This document shows, piece by piece, positions 20,504-33,319 of a stretch of DNA of 64,000 nt. The notes below the pieces were generated by a model. The model had not been told where the DNA came from. It saw only the letters and a program-made list of their open reading frames with translations, and did not search any database. The stretch lies in NCBI GenBank assembly GCA_019096065.1, contig JAGUCH010000002.1, positions 11,110,501-11,174,500 of the forward strand, written 5' to 3'. The translations under genes and the position numbers were made by a program. The DNA comes from Paracyclopina nana (lineage: Eukaryota; Arthropoda; Copepoda; Cyclopoida; Cyclopettidae). Every line of letters begins with the position of its first letter. The first letter of the stretch is position 1.

Positions 20504-23500
20504 TCAAGAGTTTTTCTTCTTGGTCGGTGAAATGGTGCAGCTCAAACTATTGAAGAGCTTCGGGTCGTTGATCCCCATGAGCTTTTTCAAGGCAGCGTCC
20601 ACCTTCACGAGGACAACCGGCTCACTCTTGCCTGGATCAACGGTGGCTCCCAGCAAGCAGCAAAAGGCCGTCCTGGCGAAGTCCTCCTTGGACATTTTCT
20701 CCAGACTGAACTTTGAGCCCTGCTTGCTGACGTCATGGTTTGTGGCCTTCTTGACATCTGATGCCAAGACGAAGCGATCGTCAGGAAACTGCGGTAATTT
20801 GAACTGAGGAGGTAGAGGGGTTGAAGAGACTTCGAACTCGAAATCGTTGAGGTCATCGTCGTCCTCCGTTGGCAACTGCGACGAAGACTTGGGCAGGTCC
20901 AACTCATCCGCACTACTCAGAGGTAGGATGAACGAGCGATCATGGCTGACATTCCACCGAGGTGCAGGCTTCCCGTGAAGATCGTTCAATATTGCACTAA
21001 AATAGTTGAGAAGATCAGCGTCTTCCGAATCCTTTGCCAGATCGATGGGCATGTTTCCGGAATAGTCGTAGAGAAGTGGATCTGCTCCGTGCCTCAACAA
21101 AGTGGCCACAGCATTGATGTGGCCCCCCTCGAGAGCCTCGTGAAGGGGCCGAGTTCCTTTGACGTTGGTATTGGGATCTGCACCATACCTAAAATGAAGA
21201 GGAGATGGAGGAGGAGTTATTATGCAAATAATGGAATAACTAAAGCTCATACCTGATGAAATAATCAACTATCTCAGCATGACCTTTCATGGCAGCCTTG
21301 TGAATGGGAGGAAAGCCTGCATTGTCTTTCACAGTGGCCGTCATTTTCATCGTGTCCAAGGCGTAGGCCGCCACATCAGGGTAGCCCATTTTGGCTGCTC
21401 GATGCAAAATGGTTTCACCAGCGCTCTTGTCCATCACCATGTGCCTGCTGTCACTGAGCATTTTGGCCAGGGTATACACAATGTCTCGCTTATCACAATC
21501 AGCGCCATCATTCTCGTCCACGTGCGAAGGACTGTGAGCCCTCGACACGTCTTTGCTGTTTTTCCCCGTCCCGACTGAGGACTTTTTCCGAGAAAAGTCC
21601 AACCCAGATTGCCTCTTGCGAACCTTTTTCGTCCTTCGCTTGGTCATCCCATGCTGGGGAGCATTGATTGGTACAGCCAGGCCAGGAACGGTGCCGGGAA
21701 CCGCGACATTGGGTGGAATGATCAATAGAGCAGGATCCGTGACAGGCTCCCATATGACAAGGTTTTGGATGACAGTCCGCCTCTCCCAGGATGTGTTAGT
21801 TTCAAGAAGATTAAGAGCGTAGGATTGAAGCTCAGTTTGAAGCTCTTCGTCAGCCTGAGTGGGAACAAAAGATTCTTCGGGATCTTCCTCCGCCATAGAC
21901 GCATTCTTTTCTACCACAGGTGCTGGTGGTTCAGCAGCTGCGAATTTTTTCGACCTTCTAGGGGCTTTCTTGGGCTTTTCAACAGCATTGTTGGGCTGCT
22001 GTTGGGGGACAGACCCACTCTGGGGCTCATCACTTGCGTCCGTTGGAGGGGGCGGCAAAGGAGCCTCAGAGGTATCCGTTTTATTAACAGCCTTTTTCTT
22101 ACGAGGTGCTTTTTTGGGCTTCTTTGCACCGGGCAAGTCGAGACCAAAGATCTCTTTGTAGGCAGTGACTTCCCTCGCTTTGTTGGCTTGATGCCGCGTC
22201 TTGTTCTCCAGGACAGCCGGCTTCCAGTCGAGAATTTTGGCTTTCAGCTCAGGTGAATGATTGATCGTTTCATCAAGGTACCGCAGCAAGGTTTGCCTGC
22301 GAAAGTTACAGTAGGACTTCATCAGAGCTTCGTCACTAGCACTTTCCATGTCTGGAAGACCTGGCGTTGACATGAGCCTACAAGAAAACAACACGTGGCA
22401 AAGAGAACTTTCATAACATTATTGCCTTGACCTACCTGATGCCTTCGTCGTATTTTTCTACTTTGACTGGCTTTTTCCTGTGGGTGTCATGAGGAACCTT
22501 GTACATTCGACTGATGGCGTAGCTTGCTCTCAGCTTTTTCCTATGATCAAGAATGGAGCTAACGACACCTGCAATTCCTTCATCAGTAGCTTTGAGACTC
22601 CAAATTGCATCATTGAAGTTATGCTCTGATCCTTTGACAGTGAGATAGGGGTAGGCTTTGGCATTCGATGAAGAAGCGTCTGGTGCCAGGCCAGGTGTTG
22701 GCGGTGATCCCGGATCAGATGAATGAGTGGGGCTGCCCAAATACGACGACAAAGCAGCATATTTGCCCCGAGTTTCATCTTTGACGGCCTCGGGTGAGGC
22801 CGTGACAGCCTCTTGTGACACGCTAATTTGACTAATTCCAGAGAGTGACTTGAGAATTTGAGGCTTCACCTGCAAGTAGGATGTCATTTGATACTAGTAG
22901 GAAAAAATCCGAAGGTTGCGCGAGTCATATGGAAAGATTTACCGCCAGTTGCGCATATACGTCGTCGTTCTTTTCGAAGCTTTCATCAGCTACTACTACT
23001 GCTAAACTACAACGAGCTGGCTCGCATTGCGTAGCTTAGTGGAAACAATGAATAAACAGGGCGTGTAGTTATTTGGCTGCAATTTGCTCCAAACGCCGTT
23101 CGCCTTTACCTAGCATTGATCTGCTATAATTAGGCGATAGCACCAAGCTATTTTGCATTTGATAATGCTATGCAAACATATGTAAAAAGTTAAGAACAAT
23201 GTACCTTTATGCCGTCGACTAACGTAGGTGGCATTCTTGACTTTTCGTGGTGCTTCTGGACGGCCCTTTCCCAATCTGGCGAAAAATGGATGAGGCCTCC
23301 AAAGTTGGGCCGAGGCCGGCGTCGCTTTTCTGGAGGGATGTCAAGAAAGGTTTTCTTGGCTAATTTCTTGTCGGTCGCACTGGAAGCTTGATTGGCTAAC
23401 CCAGGCTCCTGTTTAACCACTTTGTTTGGCGGAGGTTTGGCACCAAAGGCCTGCAGCCAAACATTAGCCAGGCCCTCCGTGCCGCCACTTTTCACTGAGG

Positions 23501-25631
23501 CTGCCGGAGAAGCCTTTTTCGAGGCTGGCCCATTGGGAGCCTTGACATCGGATTTCTTTGCTTTGGTTGCTAAACTAGGAATATTTGGTAGAGGAGCCAG
23601 TCCTTTTCGCTTGTCATTTGATGGCTTTTGAGGCATCTTCGGTACAATCGGAAGCGCCCACGTGCCCCCACTCTTTTTCGGCTTTTCGTCCTTGACCACA
23701 GTCGCATTATTGTTATTGTTCACATTGCCGAGAGAGGAGGAGGACGCTTGCTTCTCCTCACTATTCATCTCCGTAGAAGGCTTATTTTCCTTGACGTCCT
23801 CCTCAGCAGTAGGAGCGGCGACTCCACCTGGAGCCGATGCGGCGGCCGCAGCCTCCAACTGGCGTAGATGCTCCTGTTGCTGGAGCAAAAGCTCCTGTTG
23901 GAGCTCACGTTTGCTTTTCCGCCCACGCTTTTTCGGCGATTTGGCCTGGGGAGGAATGAGGCCGAGTTTTTCCTTTTCCTTCCGCTCCTCCCGCTCAGCC
24001 CGCCTTTCAGCGGCCTCGGCCTTCTGCTTCTCCTTCTCGGCCTTATATTCGGCCTTCTTCGACGCTCTGGCCGCCTGAGCAGCCATAAAACTCTCAACAC
24101 TAGCTCTTCGGGAGACGGACATGGGCCTGGCGACCATGTCCTCCACGAACCGGTCGCAGGCCTCCGCGAACAACGCCGACTGAACCTCGAAGGTCAAGGG
24201 AACACTTTTTGAGCTCAATTTGGGAGGCACTTCGTAGCTGCAGTTTCTTGACAAGAGGGCACTCTTGAACTTGTAGCCAGAGGCATTTACGCTACTCGGG
24301 CCCGGTGAGTTGGCCTGCTGAAGGCCGAACCTGGCGAATTCCACGCCTGCACTGGCCACCAAGGTGGGGGCTTTGCTATTGCTAGCCTTTGTGTCCTCTT
24401 CGTCGAAAGAGTAGGGGTCCGTTTTGGCCTTTTTCGTGTCGGGCTGCTCGTGGCTTGCCACTTCAGCTTTTCGTTTCTGTGCCTCATTCTCGGAGGAAGG
24501 CTTCAAGCGTTCATCGCGGCTGGCCAAAGGTTGATATGGTGTTGTGGCGGAAGGCAGAGCCTCATGAGGAGGAGGTTGATAATTGCTAGGAGGTGGCCTC
24601 ATTTGATGCGGCTGCTGAGGAAGCATCTTATGGACGGCCGAGGGCTGCTGCTGAGCAAATTGGCCCATGGAATAAGCTGCTGGATAAGAGGGGCTGTTGT
24701 ACTTTGCCAACGCGTCCGAAGAAGGGGGTTGGTGTTGCTGTTGAGGTTGTTGCTGGTTGATGCCGTTACTAAATGTCCTATCGCTCTCAATGAGAGGTCC
24801 CCTCGGCTGAACCAGGGAAGTGGCCGATGTTGTCGGAGGCCCTGGAGAGGGCTCGGAATCAAAGGGGTTCCTCAGCATTGTCCCTCTTTGTGGATGTATC
24901 TGCTGCTGCTGCTGCTGCTGCTGGTGTTGTTGGTGTTGCTGGGGTGGTGCGTGCTGCTGCTGCTGCTGGCCAAACTGGTATCCCAGCTTTGACATGTCAA
25001 ACGGGTAGTGGTAGCTGGGCTGCACTGGGGTTTGCGGGGGGTACATGAAGGGTGGAGGCTGGAACGGAGTTGCACTGGTGGTGGGAGGCTTGTAGCCGTT
25101 GTTGCACTCCTCGCCCCTGGGCTTGCTCAAGTTGTACACCGCATTTGGAGGAGGCTGAGGAAAGGACGGATTGTAGCCATTGGGCTGGCTATGCGGCTGC
25201 TGCTGCTCCCTGCCGTTGTAGTAGTTGGGCACGTACGCGTTGTGGTACGAGGGGTAGGGGTTCCTTGTCATGTGGGCGGGCAGGGGAGCATTGCTGGCCG
25301 CTGCTGCGGCCGCTGCACTAGCCATGGCCGAGGCCGGGCTGTGCGCAGGCAGAGGCCGCGAGAAATCACTGGCTGCGACCGCGGCCGCCGAGAGGGCCGC
25401 GAGGTGCATGGCCGGGTAATTGGAGTAGCCCCCTCCACCGTGGTCTTTAAAGCCTTGTCCGTGATTGGAAGCAGCGGCAGGGATGAGGCCAGCAAAGTTG
25501 TTGCCATACATTTGCTGCTGGTGCGAAGGCGGCAGGTGGTGTTGGGCCCCGGGGTAGCTCGCGGCCGCCCCCAGATGGCTCCAGGAGGCCAGCCTCTGCT
25601 GATAGAACTGGTCTTTGGCGGGGTCGACCAT
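20504..25631 (-). CDS. BCOR: BCOR homologue (BCL6 corepressor family)
   Basis: BCOR proteins are nuclear corepressors that scaffold the variant Polycomb complex PRC1.1 through a PUFD domain binding PCGF1. Exons: 25631-23205, 22869-22436, 22377-21253, 21188-20504; about 1556 residues, phases consistent. The start is ATG 25631; an acceptor at 25671 precedes it. The first 800 residues are low-complexity (Ala, Pro, Gln runs; CAG/CTG repeat at 24900-24925), followed by a charged, probably helical KAEAAERRAEREERKEKE segment. The C-terminus identifies the gene: ankyrin repeats (about 1255-1390; GETILHRAAKMGYPDVAAYA, GADPNTNVKGTRPLHEALEG), the acidic FEFEVSSTPLPP motif seen in vertebrate BCOR as FEFEFSETPLLP, and a final PUFD-like region of about 120 residues. 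It is shorter than human BCOR (about 1750), and I see no clear BCL6-binding motif. Confidence 0.85.
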
Positions 25632-25644
25632 GTTGGCCACTGAT

Positions 25645-25656
25645 TTACTGCACCAT
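25645..25656 (-). promoter_or_regulatory. Four-codon uORF before BCOR start
   Basis: In the second 5' UTR exon (from 25670, after acceptor CGTCGCAG) the first ATG reads Met-Val-Gln-stop and ends 13 nt before the BCOR start. A 5' exon donor GTAAGCA lies at 25727-25721. Such a minimal uORF may lower translation; no function is shown. Confidence 0.4.
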
Positions 25657-25728
25657 GCTGAGCGTGAAGCCTGCGACGAGGTAGAGGTTAGGCCCGTTGA
25701 AGGCTGGCGGCCTCTGGCTGTGCTTACC

Positions 25729-26256
25729 TGATGTCCTCGGTTGCTCCTCCGGGGCGAAAAACGGGCGTGAATTTGGCCTCTGAGAAGGCAGCTTGCACGG
25801 CAGACACTCAGGACGAGAATTCGCCACGAACTTCCTCACTCGACTACTTGCTCAAAGCAGCTCGTCTCGTCGTCGACGGCCTGATCACGCCGAACAGGCG
25901 GACGCGGCTGCCAACGTTGCCAATGACGGACGGCGAGCGCAAAGAAAGAAAATCGCACGCCCGTGCTCTGTAAACAATCCGGTACCGAGCGGCTATTTCT
26001 CGGGCATATACTACACACATGCTTATTTGTATTAGCAATCTGATTGACAAAAATAATTCTTTCAAAGCTAATTTTTGGCGTAGAATTAGATCGATGCATC
26101 CTAAAGATACAACATAAATGTTGTTTAAATGACATTTGTGCATGCGAGCTAAACGTTTTGTTCGGGCACCTATGGCTCGGTTCCACCCTCGATGAGCTAA
26201 ACTCTTACAGCGCTCACGCCTCTGTTTTCTGCATTCAGCTTTTCAATAACAAACGC
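25729..26256. promoter_or_regulatory. Shared upstream region of BCOR and C2orf69
   Basis: About 530 bp separate the BCOR 5' exon (donor at 25727) from the C2orf69 start at 26257 on the opposite strand. This fits a bidirectional promoter. No TATA box or clear factor site is seen. Confidence 0.35.
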
Positions 26257-28978
26257 ATGGCTGTTCCAGTCTTTCTCCGGACCAGTTGGAATGATCTACT
26301 TGTCAAGAGTCCTGCTGTTGCTCATCAGGCCCTCATCTTCTTTGGCGGAGATGTGCAAAATGACGAGGCCACGATGCTGGCTCATCGGGATCATGGGAGA
26401 TTTGTCAGGTGGTCATTGGAGGCCGTGGTAAATAGGCTGTCCGAGGCCATGCCAAATACACTGATCGTCGCTGTCAAGCCCTGTCGCATGGAAAGGATGA
26501 CGTTTGCCATCTATGACAACTTTGTGCCGAGCAACAATTGTGGATGCCCCTCCCATTTTCTCGACACAAAACTCACTGCCTCCAATCACTTGATCCAGTT
26601 GCTCACCTTCGTGGACGAAACGCATTCCTCGTAAGATGACCTGGATTAGCTTAAGTAGCCGCTTCAAATTGCAAGGAATTTTTGCAGGCGCATCATGGAA
26701 TTGCCCAAAATCTTGGTCGGCTTTTCTAAAGGTACCAGATTCCCATACTTAGATTTTTCGCCCAAACTGATTGGATAAAAATATGTCATACGGTACTTTG
26801 AAAAGCTGATTGGTAAATGATATACCAAAATGAAAATCTGCTTTTCAAGAAAAAATAAGGCTTTTTTCCCGCTTTTTGTAGTGATATTAGCACAATAATT
26901 GAAGAAAAAACTGAACACTTTTAACAATGTTTTCTGTAAAATGAAAACTGTTTGATGCCATAGGCTAGCCTTCATCTTCAGAAATAGTTGATGTACTTAC
27001 TTTGAAAGCTGAAGTTTAAGGCTTTTTTTACGAAATAAAGTTGACTCTTCAAAGTATGGTGGTCGCAAACCTAACTTAGATGAAATCGACCACAAAAATG
27101 CATGCTTGTATTTTCTGATAGGCCTTTCATTGGGCTTTTCAGGAGTGAAAATAGCTACGTCAATTCAAATCAATCAATCAATGTGCAATATAAGAATTTA
27201 AAAAATTGCTGCCGCTTCACCAGCTCATTTTTTGGAGGAAAAGTAAATAATAGACCCCCCCCCCTAAAATTTGAAAATGTAGAAAAATTTATTTCAATGA
27301 TACTAGAATCCTTTGCTCAATAGATATCTGCTAATCTTTATGTTCAGTAGATGTCATCTATTATTACACTTTTTGCTACAATTTGTGGCATGTTCTGCAA
27401 TGCATAAAGTGAATTTATGCCTAAAATGGCTTGCTCCACTAGTCCTTCCAATTATATGGAGGGGGTAATCAAAATAACTACTGTTTAGGCGGTAGCTGTT
27501 TCTCAAAATCTTATGCATTGGTGGGAGCCGGAAATTGATTAAACCACCTTGAAGTAGGGGTGCAAAGGTTTAAAAAATGTAAGTGGTTGTGGTGGTCGAA
27601 TTCATCTCGGTTAGGGTGGTTACCACCATACTGTGTCTTGTAAGCAGAAGGCCAATGGAAGTATGGAAAGACGAATACCGTGTTACCTTAAATCCGATCA
27701 GACCGAACGACGAAACGAATGAGCATATTAACGTTGAAATTTATAGTTGCTTTTGCGTTGAATTATATTTGATTGAGCTTGGTAAATGTCTAAAATCATC
27801 TATACTTGGTCCAATTATAGATGGCTGATCCAAAATTAATGTATACTTATACCACACTTGAGCAAGGAAAGAAACAGTCCAAATTGAGATGACGATTGTC
27901 AAAAATCATATTTATTTGGACCGAAAACGGTACATATATAGATGACAATGACTATAATCTAGGACATCTTGATCATCTAACGCATCTATACAATGCGCTT
28001 TTTCATTGGCTTTGTCCGTTTTTCTTTATTTGTGATGTACTTTTTTCATGGAACACCATGACGCACCAAATATATTTCGGCATCAATTTGCAATTTTTCA
28101 GCCTTAGGCTTTTTTCTAATAACTCTCATTGCGCTTTTAAAAGAATTTTTTGTATGAACCTTATGTTCCAAAATTGGCCGAAAAAAGCTTTTTAAAAGCC
28201 AAGCTTTTCAAGGCTTTTGGCCAGTGACTAGTACTAAGATTTACAAATAATCTTTATTTGATGAACTTTTTAGTTCTTTATGCCCAATCAGAGCATGAAT
28301 TCTCGCGTACTTTGCCAGATGCTCCCTCAGTGCTTTTCAGATAATTTTTCAGATGAATTTTACTCTACAAGTTGTGCTCAAATAATCCGAGGAGGCAATG
28401 CACCGCTCCCTTAGTTAAGTTAGCAAAAATTACATTTTATTTTTTAGCTGTGTCCAATTGAAATTACACAAAAAATTGTTCATCTTTTTTTTCTTTTTTA
28501 AGTTGTTGGCTCAACGTTTTCATTCCATTTTGTGCTCACTGCTTAGCTAAAAATAGCTCTCTTCCTTTCAGGTGTTGTCGTCCTTAATCAACTGCTACAC
28601 GATTTCCACGCCCTGCAAACTATGGAAGTTGAGTTGGCTAGGAAAGCTTCCGCAGAAAATCTTTTTTCTTCAGTTTCAAAAATAAGCTGGCTCGATGGTG
28701 GCCACAATGGAGGCAAATTAACCTGGCTCACTGACAAGTCTATCCTCAATTCCCTTTTGAATGGAAGCAATATGGCATTTGATGTAAGGGTGACTCCATA
28801 CCAAGTCAAGGACGCCATGAGGCCATGGATTGGCAAGGAAGAGAAAATGTTCTCCTCAACTCTGCGCCAAAATTGCGCAAGTGGACGGTTTACAAGGAAA
28901 TTGTATTACGCGAGTGACGAGCCCAATTTAGAGACTCATTTTCGTGTAATAGATACTCTTTGCGAAGATGTTCTCTAA
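26257..28978 (+). CDS. C2orf69: C2orf69 homologue
   Basis: Human C2orf69 is a conserved mitochondria-linked protein with a hydrolase-like fold, mutated in an early-onset multisystem disease. Exons 26257-26630, 26688-26731 and 28572-28978; 274 residues, phases 2 then 1. Family landmarks: FFGGDVQN (human FFPGDVQN), RWSLEAVVNRLSEAMPNT, KPCRMERMTFAIYDNFVPSN, the nucleophile-elbow-like GFSKGVVVLNQLL spanning the exon 2/3 junction, WLDGGHNGG, VTPYQVKDAMRPWIGKE and the final ETHFRVIDTL. The human protein is longer (about 385), mostly through a disordered insert that is absent here. Exon 2 is only 44 nt. The 1.84 kb intron 26732-28571 is AT-rich with no coding signal. Confidence 0.9.
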
Positions 28979-29853
28979 GTCTATTTCGTATCAATTTTCG
29001 TGACGCTAATAAAGAAGCAAGTATTTTTATCACTACATCTCCAGATGAGGAGTTTTTAAAGCTAGTCGTGTAAAACTTTGTAATTGCGTGTTCTTAGATA
29101 TTAGGCACGTAAATCGGCATTTCTTCTCCTGATAGTATGCCCGTTTCTTCAAAGTTTTTCGACAAGTAAAGTTTTATTGTACTGCATCGCACGAGCAATT
29201 CAGTGTAACAATGTGGAGCACTGCGCGGTGTAGTAGAAAAAATGCAAAAAGGCTCATTTTCTGAACAGATGGCAAAACAGCTCCGATCTCATTCATTCTA
29301 GTTAGTCAAGACGCGAGCTTTCTCAAAACTGCTGTAGTTGTAATTTCGCGGGAACTTGTATTATCGACTCAACAAAGAAGCATGGCTAAAGTTAGTGTGG
29401 GAAGAATGTGGCGTTTTTCTCGAGTCAGTGGCGATCTGGTAGCGCTGCTCTCCTCGTTGCAGTGTGTTGGTGCGTGCGAGGAGCAACACAGCGAAGCCTC
29501 AAGTCTTGTTAGTGAGGCAGCAGCACATGAACTGGCTGGAGATCAAACCATGAACATCGGTTGTTTACCAATCCTGGCCACGATTCCGCTTGTTGTCATC
29601 GCACCCAATTGAAGGCCAGACCCGTCCTCCGAGTCCAGCCTTGCCTGTCAAGTACCTACGTCACGACTCTTGTGGTACACATGGTAAAAACATCACAATG
29701 TTGCTTTAATTTCAATGCTCAACAATTGTGATTTCGCGGGAAACAATGCATCATTATTTATGTAGTGAGCTTGCATTTGAAGGTTGATTTCAAAAGGGCA
29801 CGCATATTATTTCGATCACGAGCTTTCTCCTCTTCTCCTTCCAGTTCGGCAGC
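28979..29853. other. Spacer between C2orf69 and ZIP gene
   Basis: It contains the C2orf69 3' UTR (AATAAA-like AATAAAGAAGC near 29010) and probably the 5' UTR exon of the ZIP gene, because an acceptor CCTTCCAG ends at 29843 just before its start codon. A frame from 29382 to 29612 (76 codons) is not like any protein I know and is not called. Confidence 0.4.
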
Positions 29854-31668
29854 ATGCTCAAGTTGAGTAAGACGCTCCTCGTGGTGTCAATCCTCTTGGC
29901 CGTGTCCAAAGGAGATGACACTGCTGCTGTGGCCGATGGAGGGCGTTTTGTCGAGGCTGGATCCAATGCAACATTGAGCCATGATGATCACGAAGAAGTG
30001 GATGTCAAGAATGAAATTGGCCTCTGGTTTGCCTCCTCTGGAGCCATAATTGCCATAAGTCTGTGCGGCATTTTTGGCGTCCTTGTCATTCCAATCATGC
30101 AGAAAGTCTTCTATCAACATTTGATACAATTTTTGGTGGCTCTTGCTATTGGAACTCTGGCTGGAGATGCACTCTTGCATTTATATCCACATGCATTATT
30201 GGCTGATCTTGGCCATGCTCACGGTGACGGCTCTGAGGGGCATGCAGTCGACCAAGAGGACTTTCATCGAATCTCTGTCTGGAAAGGTTTCACTGGTAAG
30301 CTTTTAAGATGAACTAAAATGCTTAAATTCAGGTTATCATTATTTTATTTTTTCACAGTATTGGTAGCTTTGCTGTTGTTCTTCTTGTCAGAGCGAATGA
30401 TCAACATGATGGGGGAGTACCGTGAACACAGAAATAAGAAAGCCCAACTTGAAATGTCCAACCAGCATGCTTCCAACGATGAGGAAAAGGCTCCTCAGGT
30501 GCGGGTCGTCCGCTCTGGACACCGAGCGAGTGAGAGATCATGTGGTCGTGAACGGCTGTGCAAGCACAAGTACTCCAATTACTGCATTGATGATGTCATC
30601 GGTGCCAAGGATGCCAATGAAGTTCAGGAAGGCGTCAATGGTGATGAGGTGTCCACCCTCATGGCTGGAGCAGAGACCTCGGACACACTTGTCCTCTCTC
30701 CGAACGAGGGTAAGTGGCCTCAATTTGAATCCTTGTAAAGCCATTATTATGTTTTTTCTTCAGGTGAAAACGATGATAACATCAAGACACTTGATGCCAA
30801 CAATGACCCGGGCTTGGTCAAAGATGCGTCATCGGCTGTGACAGTCAGCAATGGACTCGTTGCACAACAACAACCTGAGAATGCCAATGTAAAATTCGTC
30901 TACATTAGGGAGCATGAACACATGCACCATGGTCACAGTCATGCACACTCACACATACATTCTGCTCCCGATTCTATCTCGTCAGTTGGTAATAACACTA
31001 TTCATACCTTGATGTATGCATATCATGGCAATGTAAATCGTTCCAGCCTGGATGGTTATTTTTGGAGATGGCATTCACAACCTAGCTGATGGCTTGGCGA
31101 TCGGTGCTGCATTCAGTGAAAGCTACACGTCGGGTCTTTCAACTTCAATCGCTGTACTTTGTCATGAACTCCCCCATGAAGTTGGAGACTTTGCCATGCT
31201 ACTCAAGGCGGGCATGTCCGTCAAGCAAGCCATTTTCTACAACATACTGAGGTAGCATTATTATTCCTTTCCCACAAGCAAAAGATTAAATGCGGCATTC
31301 ATGTTTCAGTTCTGTTCTGGCATTTGTTGGAATGATACTTGGCCGATTTCTCGGTGATCTTGATAATCTCACTCCTTGGATATTTACTGCGACAGCTGGT
31401 GTTTTCCTCTACATAGCTCTGGTGGACATGATCCCTGAATTGAATTCCGGACATGCACACCCATATACCTCTGAGGAGCAACACGAATCTAAGTCTACAG
31501 AACTTTGCCTACAAGTGAGCGGAATTAACCTTTTGATCTAACCTTTGTTAAATGAGCTCTGTTTAGATTTTGGGCATGTCCATTGGTGCTGGAATCATGC
31601 TTCTCATTGCGTTGTACGAGCACGACTTGAAGCATCTCTTTGAGGTCGGTGATGGCGGACATCACTAG
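29854..31668 (+). CDS. ZIP (SLC39) metal transporter, LIV-1 subfamily
   Basis: Moves Zn2+ (and perhaps Fe2+ or Mn2+) into the cytosol. Exons 29854-30295, 30359-30709, 30764-30988, 31047-31251, 31310-31514, 31567-31668; about 509 residues. It has a signal peptide ([13 protein letters not shown]), three membrane spans (about residues 55-165), a His-rich cytosolic loop ([17 protein letters not shown], about 310-330) and the two signature helices: [17 protein letters not shown] (TM4) and [20 protein letters not shown] (TM5). The CHELPHE sequence fits the ZIP6/ZIP10 (Drosophila foi) branch rather than ZIP8/14, which have EExPHE. The extracellular N-terminus is much shorter than in ZIP6/10, and no prion-like ectodomain is seen. 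Splice phases are 1,1,1,2,0. Confidence 0.85.
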
Positions 31669-32302
31669 GATCCGAAGCGAACAGAATGCTCTACCAAAGA
31701 CTAGCAGTTTCTTACATTTGTGAACCCTACCAGTGTACTATATTATGGTTTCAGTTGTCCAGTATTGCCAAAAAGTCCGTCGAACTTATGCCTTGTGAAA
31801 CCGCGATAGAATTGAGGAGCCAAGAACAAATAGAAAATATATAGTCTCAAATAACCTTAACAAAGTGAAACAGTAATACGTAAACCAAAAAGCGGAGCAA
31901 ATACAAATAACGACTATTGGGAAAGAGCCTTTTTATTTTCGAAATAGCTGGTTGTGTTTTACTTGCGCAACTACTGCATGATAACGGCGCATTTATTCAG
32001 AAAAAGTGCTTTTTCAGCGACAAAAGTGGCCGTGAAGCCGATGATTAAGCGCTTTGTCTGCATAAACTAAAGCGTTGCAAGTCTTCATGATGAGCCAAAA
32101 TTTAATTCATGCTATTGCTTGACAAATGCATTAAAGCGCACCGCAACATTTGGCAGATCACCACTTGGGCGAGTCCACTCACAAATTATACAGGGAAATG
32201 CAGCTACAAGGTCAACAAAAACTCGTCTGATTTATTTTGGAAGCACTCGAAAAAATATCAACCTTCAACGACCGCGATAAGAATAAAGTTGATTTGGATG
32301 AG
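31669..32302. other. 3' spacer between ZIP and Tudor genes
   Basis: AT-rich, between convergent genes; it should hold both 3' UTRs. No coding or repeat signal recognised. Confidence 0.4.
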
Positions 32303-33319
32303 TTAATAGGAATAAAGCTTTGATTGCAAAACGGCGGACCACAATTGAGTTTTGAGTAGCCTCTTGAAGACTTCATGGTCCAGATAACTACTTTTCCTCG
32401 CCAATTTCAACGTCTTGTCTTTGACAGTTTGCTGCATAATCATAATGTGTTCAAAGTCGGGTAATTTGCCCGACTCACTGATTTCCTCAAGATTCATTGA
32501 GAATTGAGATTTGGCCAACAGTGACATTTTGTCACCGAGCCATTTGAAGTCGTCAGTGAATATTTCAAGCACGGCGACGTGGTCTTGAACCGACTCAACA
32601 TAGGCAGTGGCCGTGTAATAGTTTTTGATGGAATGGTTGACTTGGCAGTCCCACAGGGTGGCAAAAAAGAACTCGCATTCTTCTGGTTCCCAGTCCACGT
32701 GGTCAGGGCATCCAGACAACTTAGCTTCCACAGCAAAAGGTGGCAATTGGGCGAATTCAGGTTCAATCAAGCATACCTGCGACTCGAGCACCCAATCCAA
32801 TGAGCCATAGTCAACAAGGAAGACAAGGACCTGCTCCTCGCCTCGGTGGTGACTGCGAATAATTGCCCTGTACCAAATATTTTGGAAAAGGACCGCGCAG
32901 GCCAGACCGGTCCAATCTTCGTAGACGCTCGGTACTTTGTAGTGAGCTTGGTTCACCGAGCTGGCGTAAAACTCGCCAAGGCGAGCCATCAAGTGGTCAG
33001 CTTTAGGAGCATCTTTGGCCAGCCAAAAGTAGAATTTGGAGGGGCTGTAAATCTCCTGAATGACAACATCCATAAGCTCAAATGAGGCGAGTTCAGGGGG
33101 CTCCTCTGGAAACGAAACTTTTTCTGGTGGCGCGAACGCGGGCAAATCTTCTTCTATCATAGTTTGGCCAGCGCTAGCTGTCTTCAGATCCTCAATGAAC
33201 TCTCTGAGATCCACGCCACGCGACCGATTGACGCTTTTGGGGGCTAGTTTTTCCTCTTTGGCTTTAACCAGTTCCAAGAGCCAAGAACGGGTGCTAGGCT
33301 TCACTTTGGTCTCCATCAT
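32303..33319 (-). CDS. Tudor-domain protein, single exon
   Basis: Predicted 338-residue intron-less protein. Residues about 85-215 form an extended Tudor module: YSPSKFYFWL near the start, then GLACAVLFQNIWYRAIIRS, VLVFLVDYGSLDWV and LPPFAVEAKLSG, which are hallmarks of the Tudor/SN-like fold of germline Tudor proteins. These read dimethyl-arginine marks, usually on Piwi proteins, in germ granules. The aromatic cage is partly visible (W, Y, F, DYG). The first ATG (33319) follows an in-frame stop. The rest has no known domain. I cannot assign it to a named member (TDRD1, Vreteno and Tejas are all possible). Confidence 0.75.
   Translation of the reverse strand: MMETKVKPSTRSWLLELVKAKEEKLAPKSVNRSRGVDLREFIEDLKTASAGQTMIEEDLPAFAPPEKVSFPEEPPELASFELMDVVIQEIYSPSKFYFWLAKDAPKADHLMARLGEFYASSVNQAHYKVPSVYEDWTGLACAVLFQNIWYRAIIRSHHRGEEQVLVFLVDYGSLDWVLESQVCLIEPEFAQLPPFAVEAKLSGCPDHVDWEPEECEFFFATLWDCQVNHSIKNYYTATAYVESVQDHVAVLEIFTDDFKWLGDKMSLLAKSQFSMNLEEISESGKLPDFEHIMIMQQTVKDKTLKLARKSSYLDHEVFKRLLKTQLWSAVLQSKLYSY

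Noticed and set aside
29382-29612. Small 76-codon gene upstream of the ZIP transporter
   Set aside because: No family resemblance; it lies where the ZIP 5' UTR is expected.
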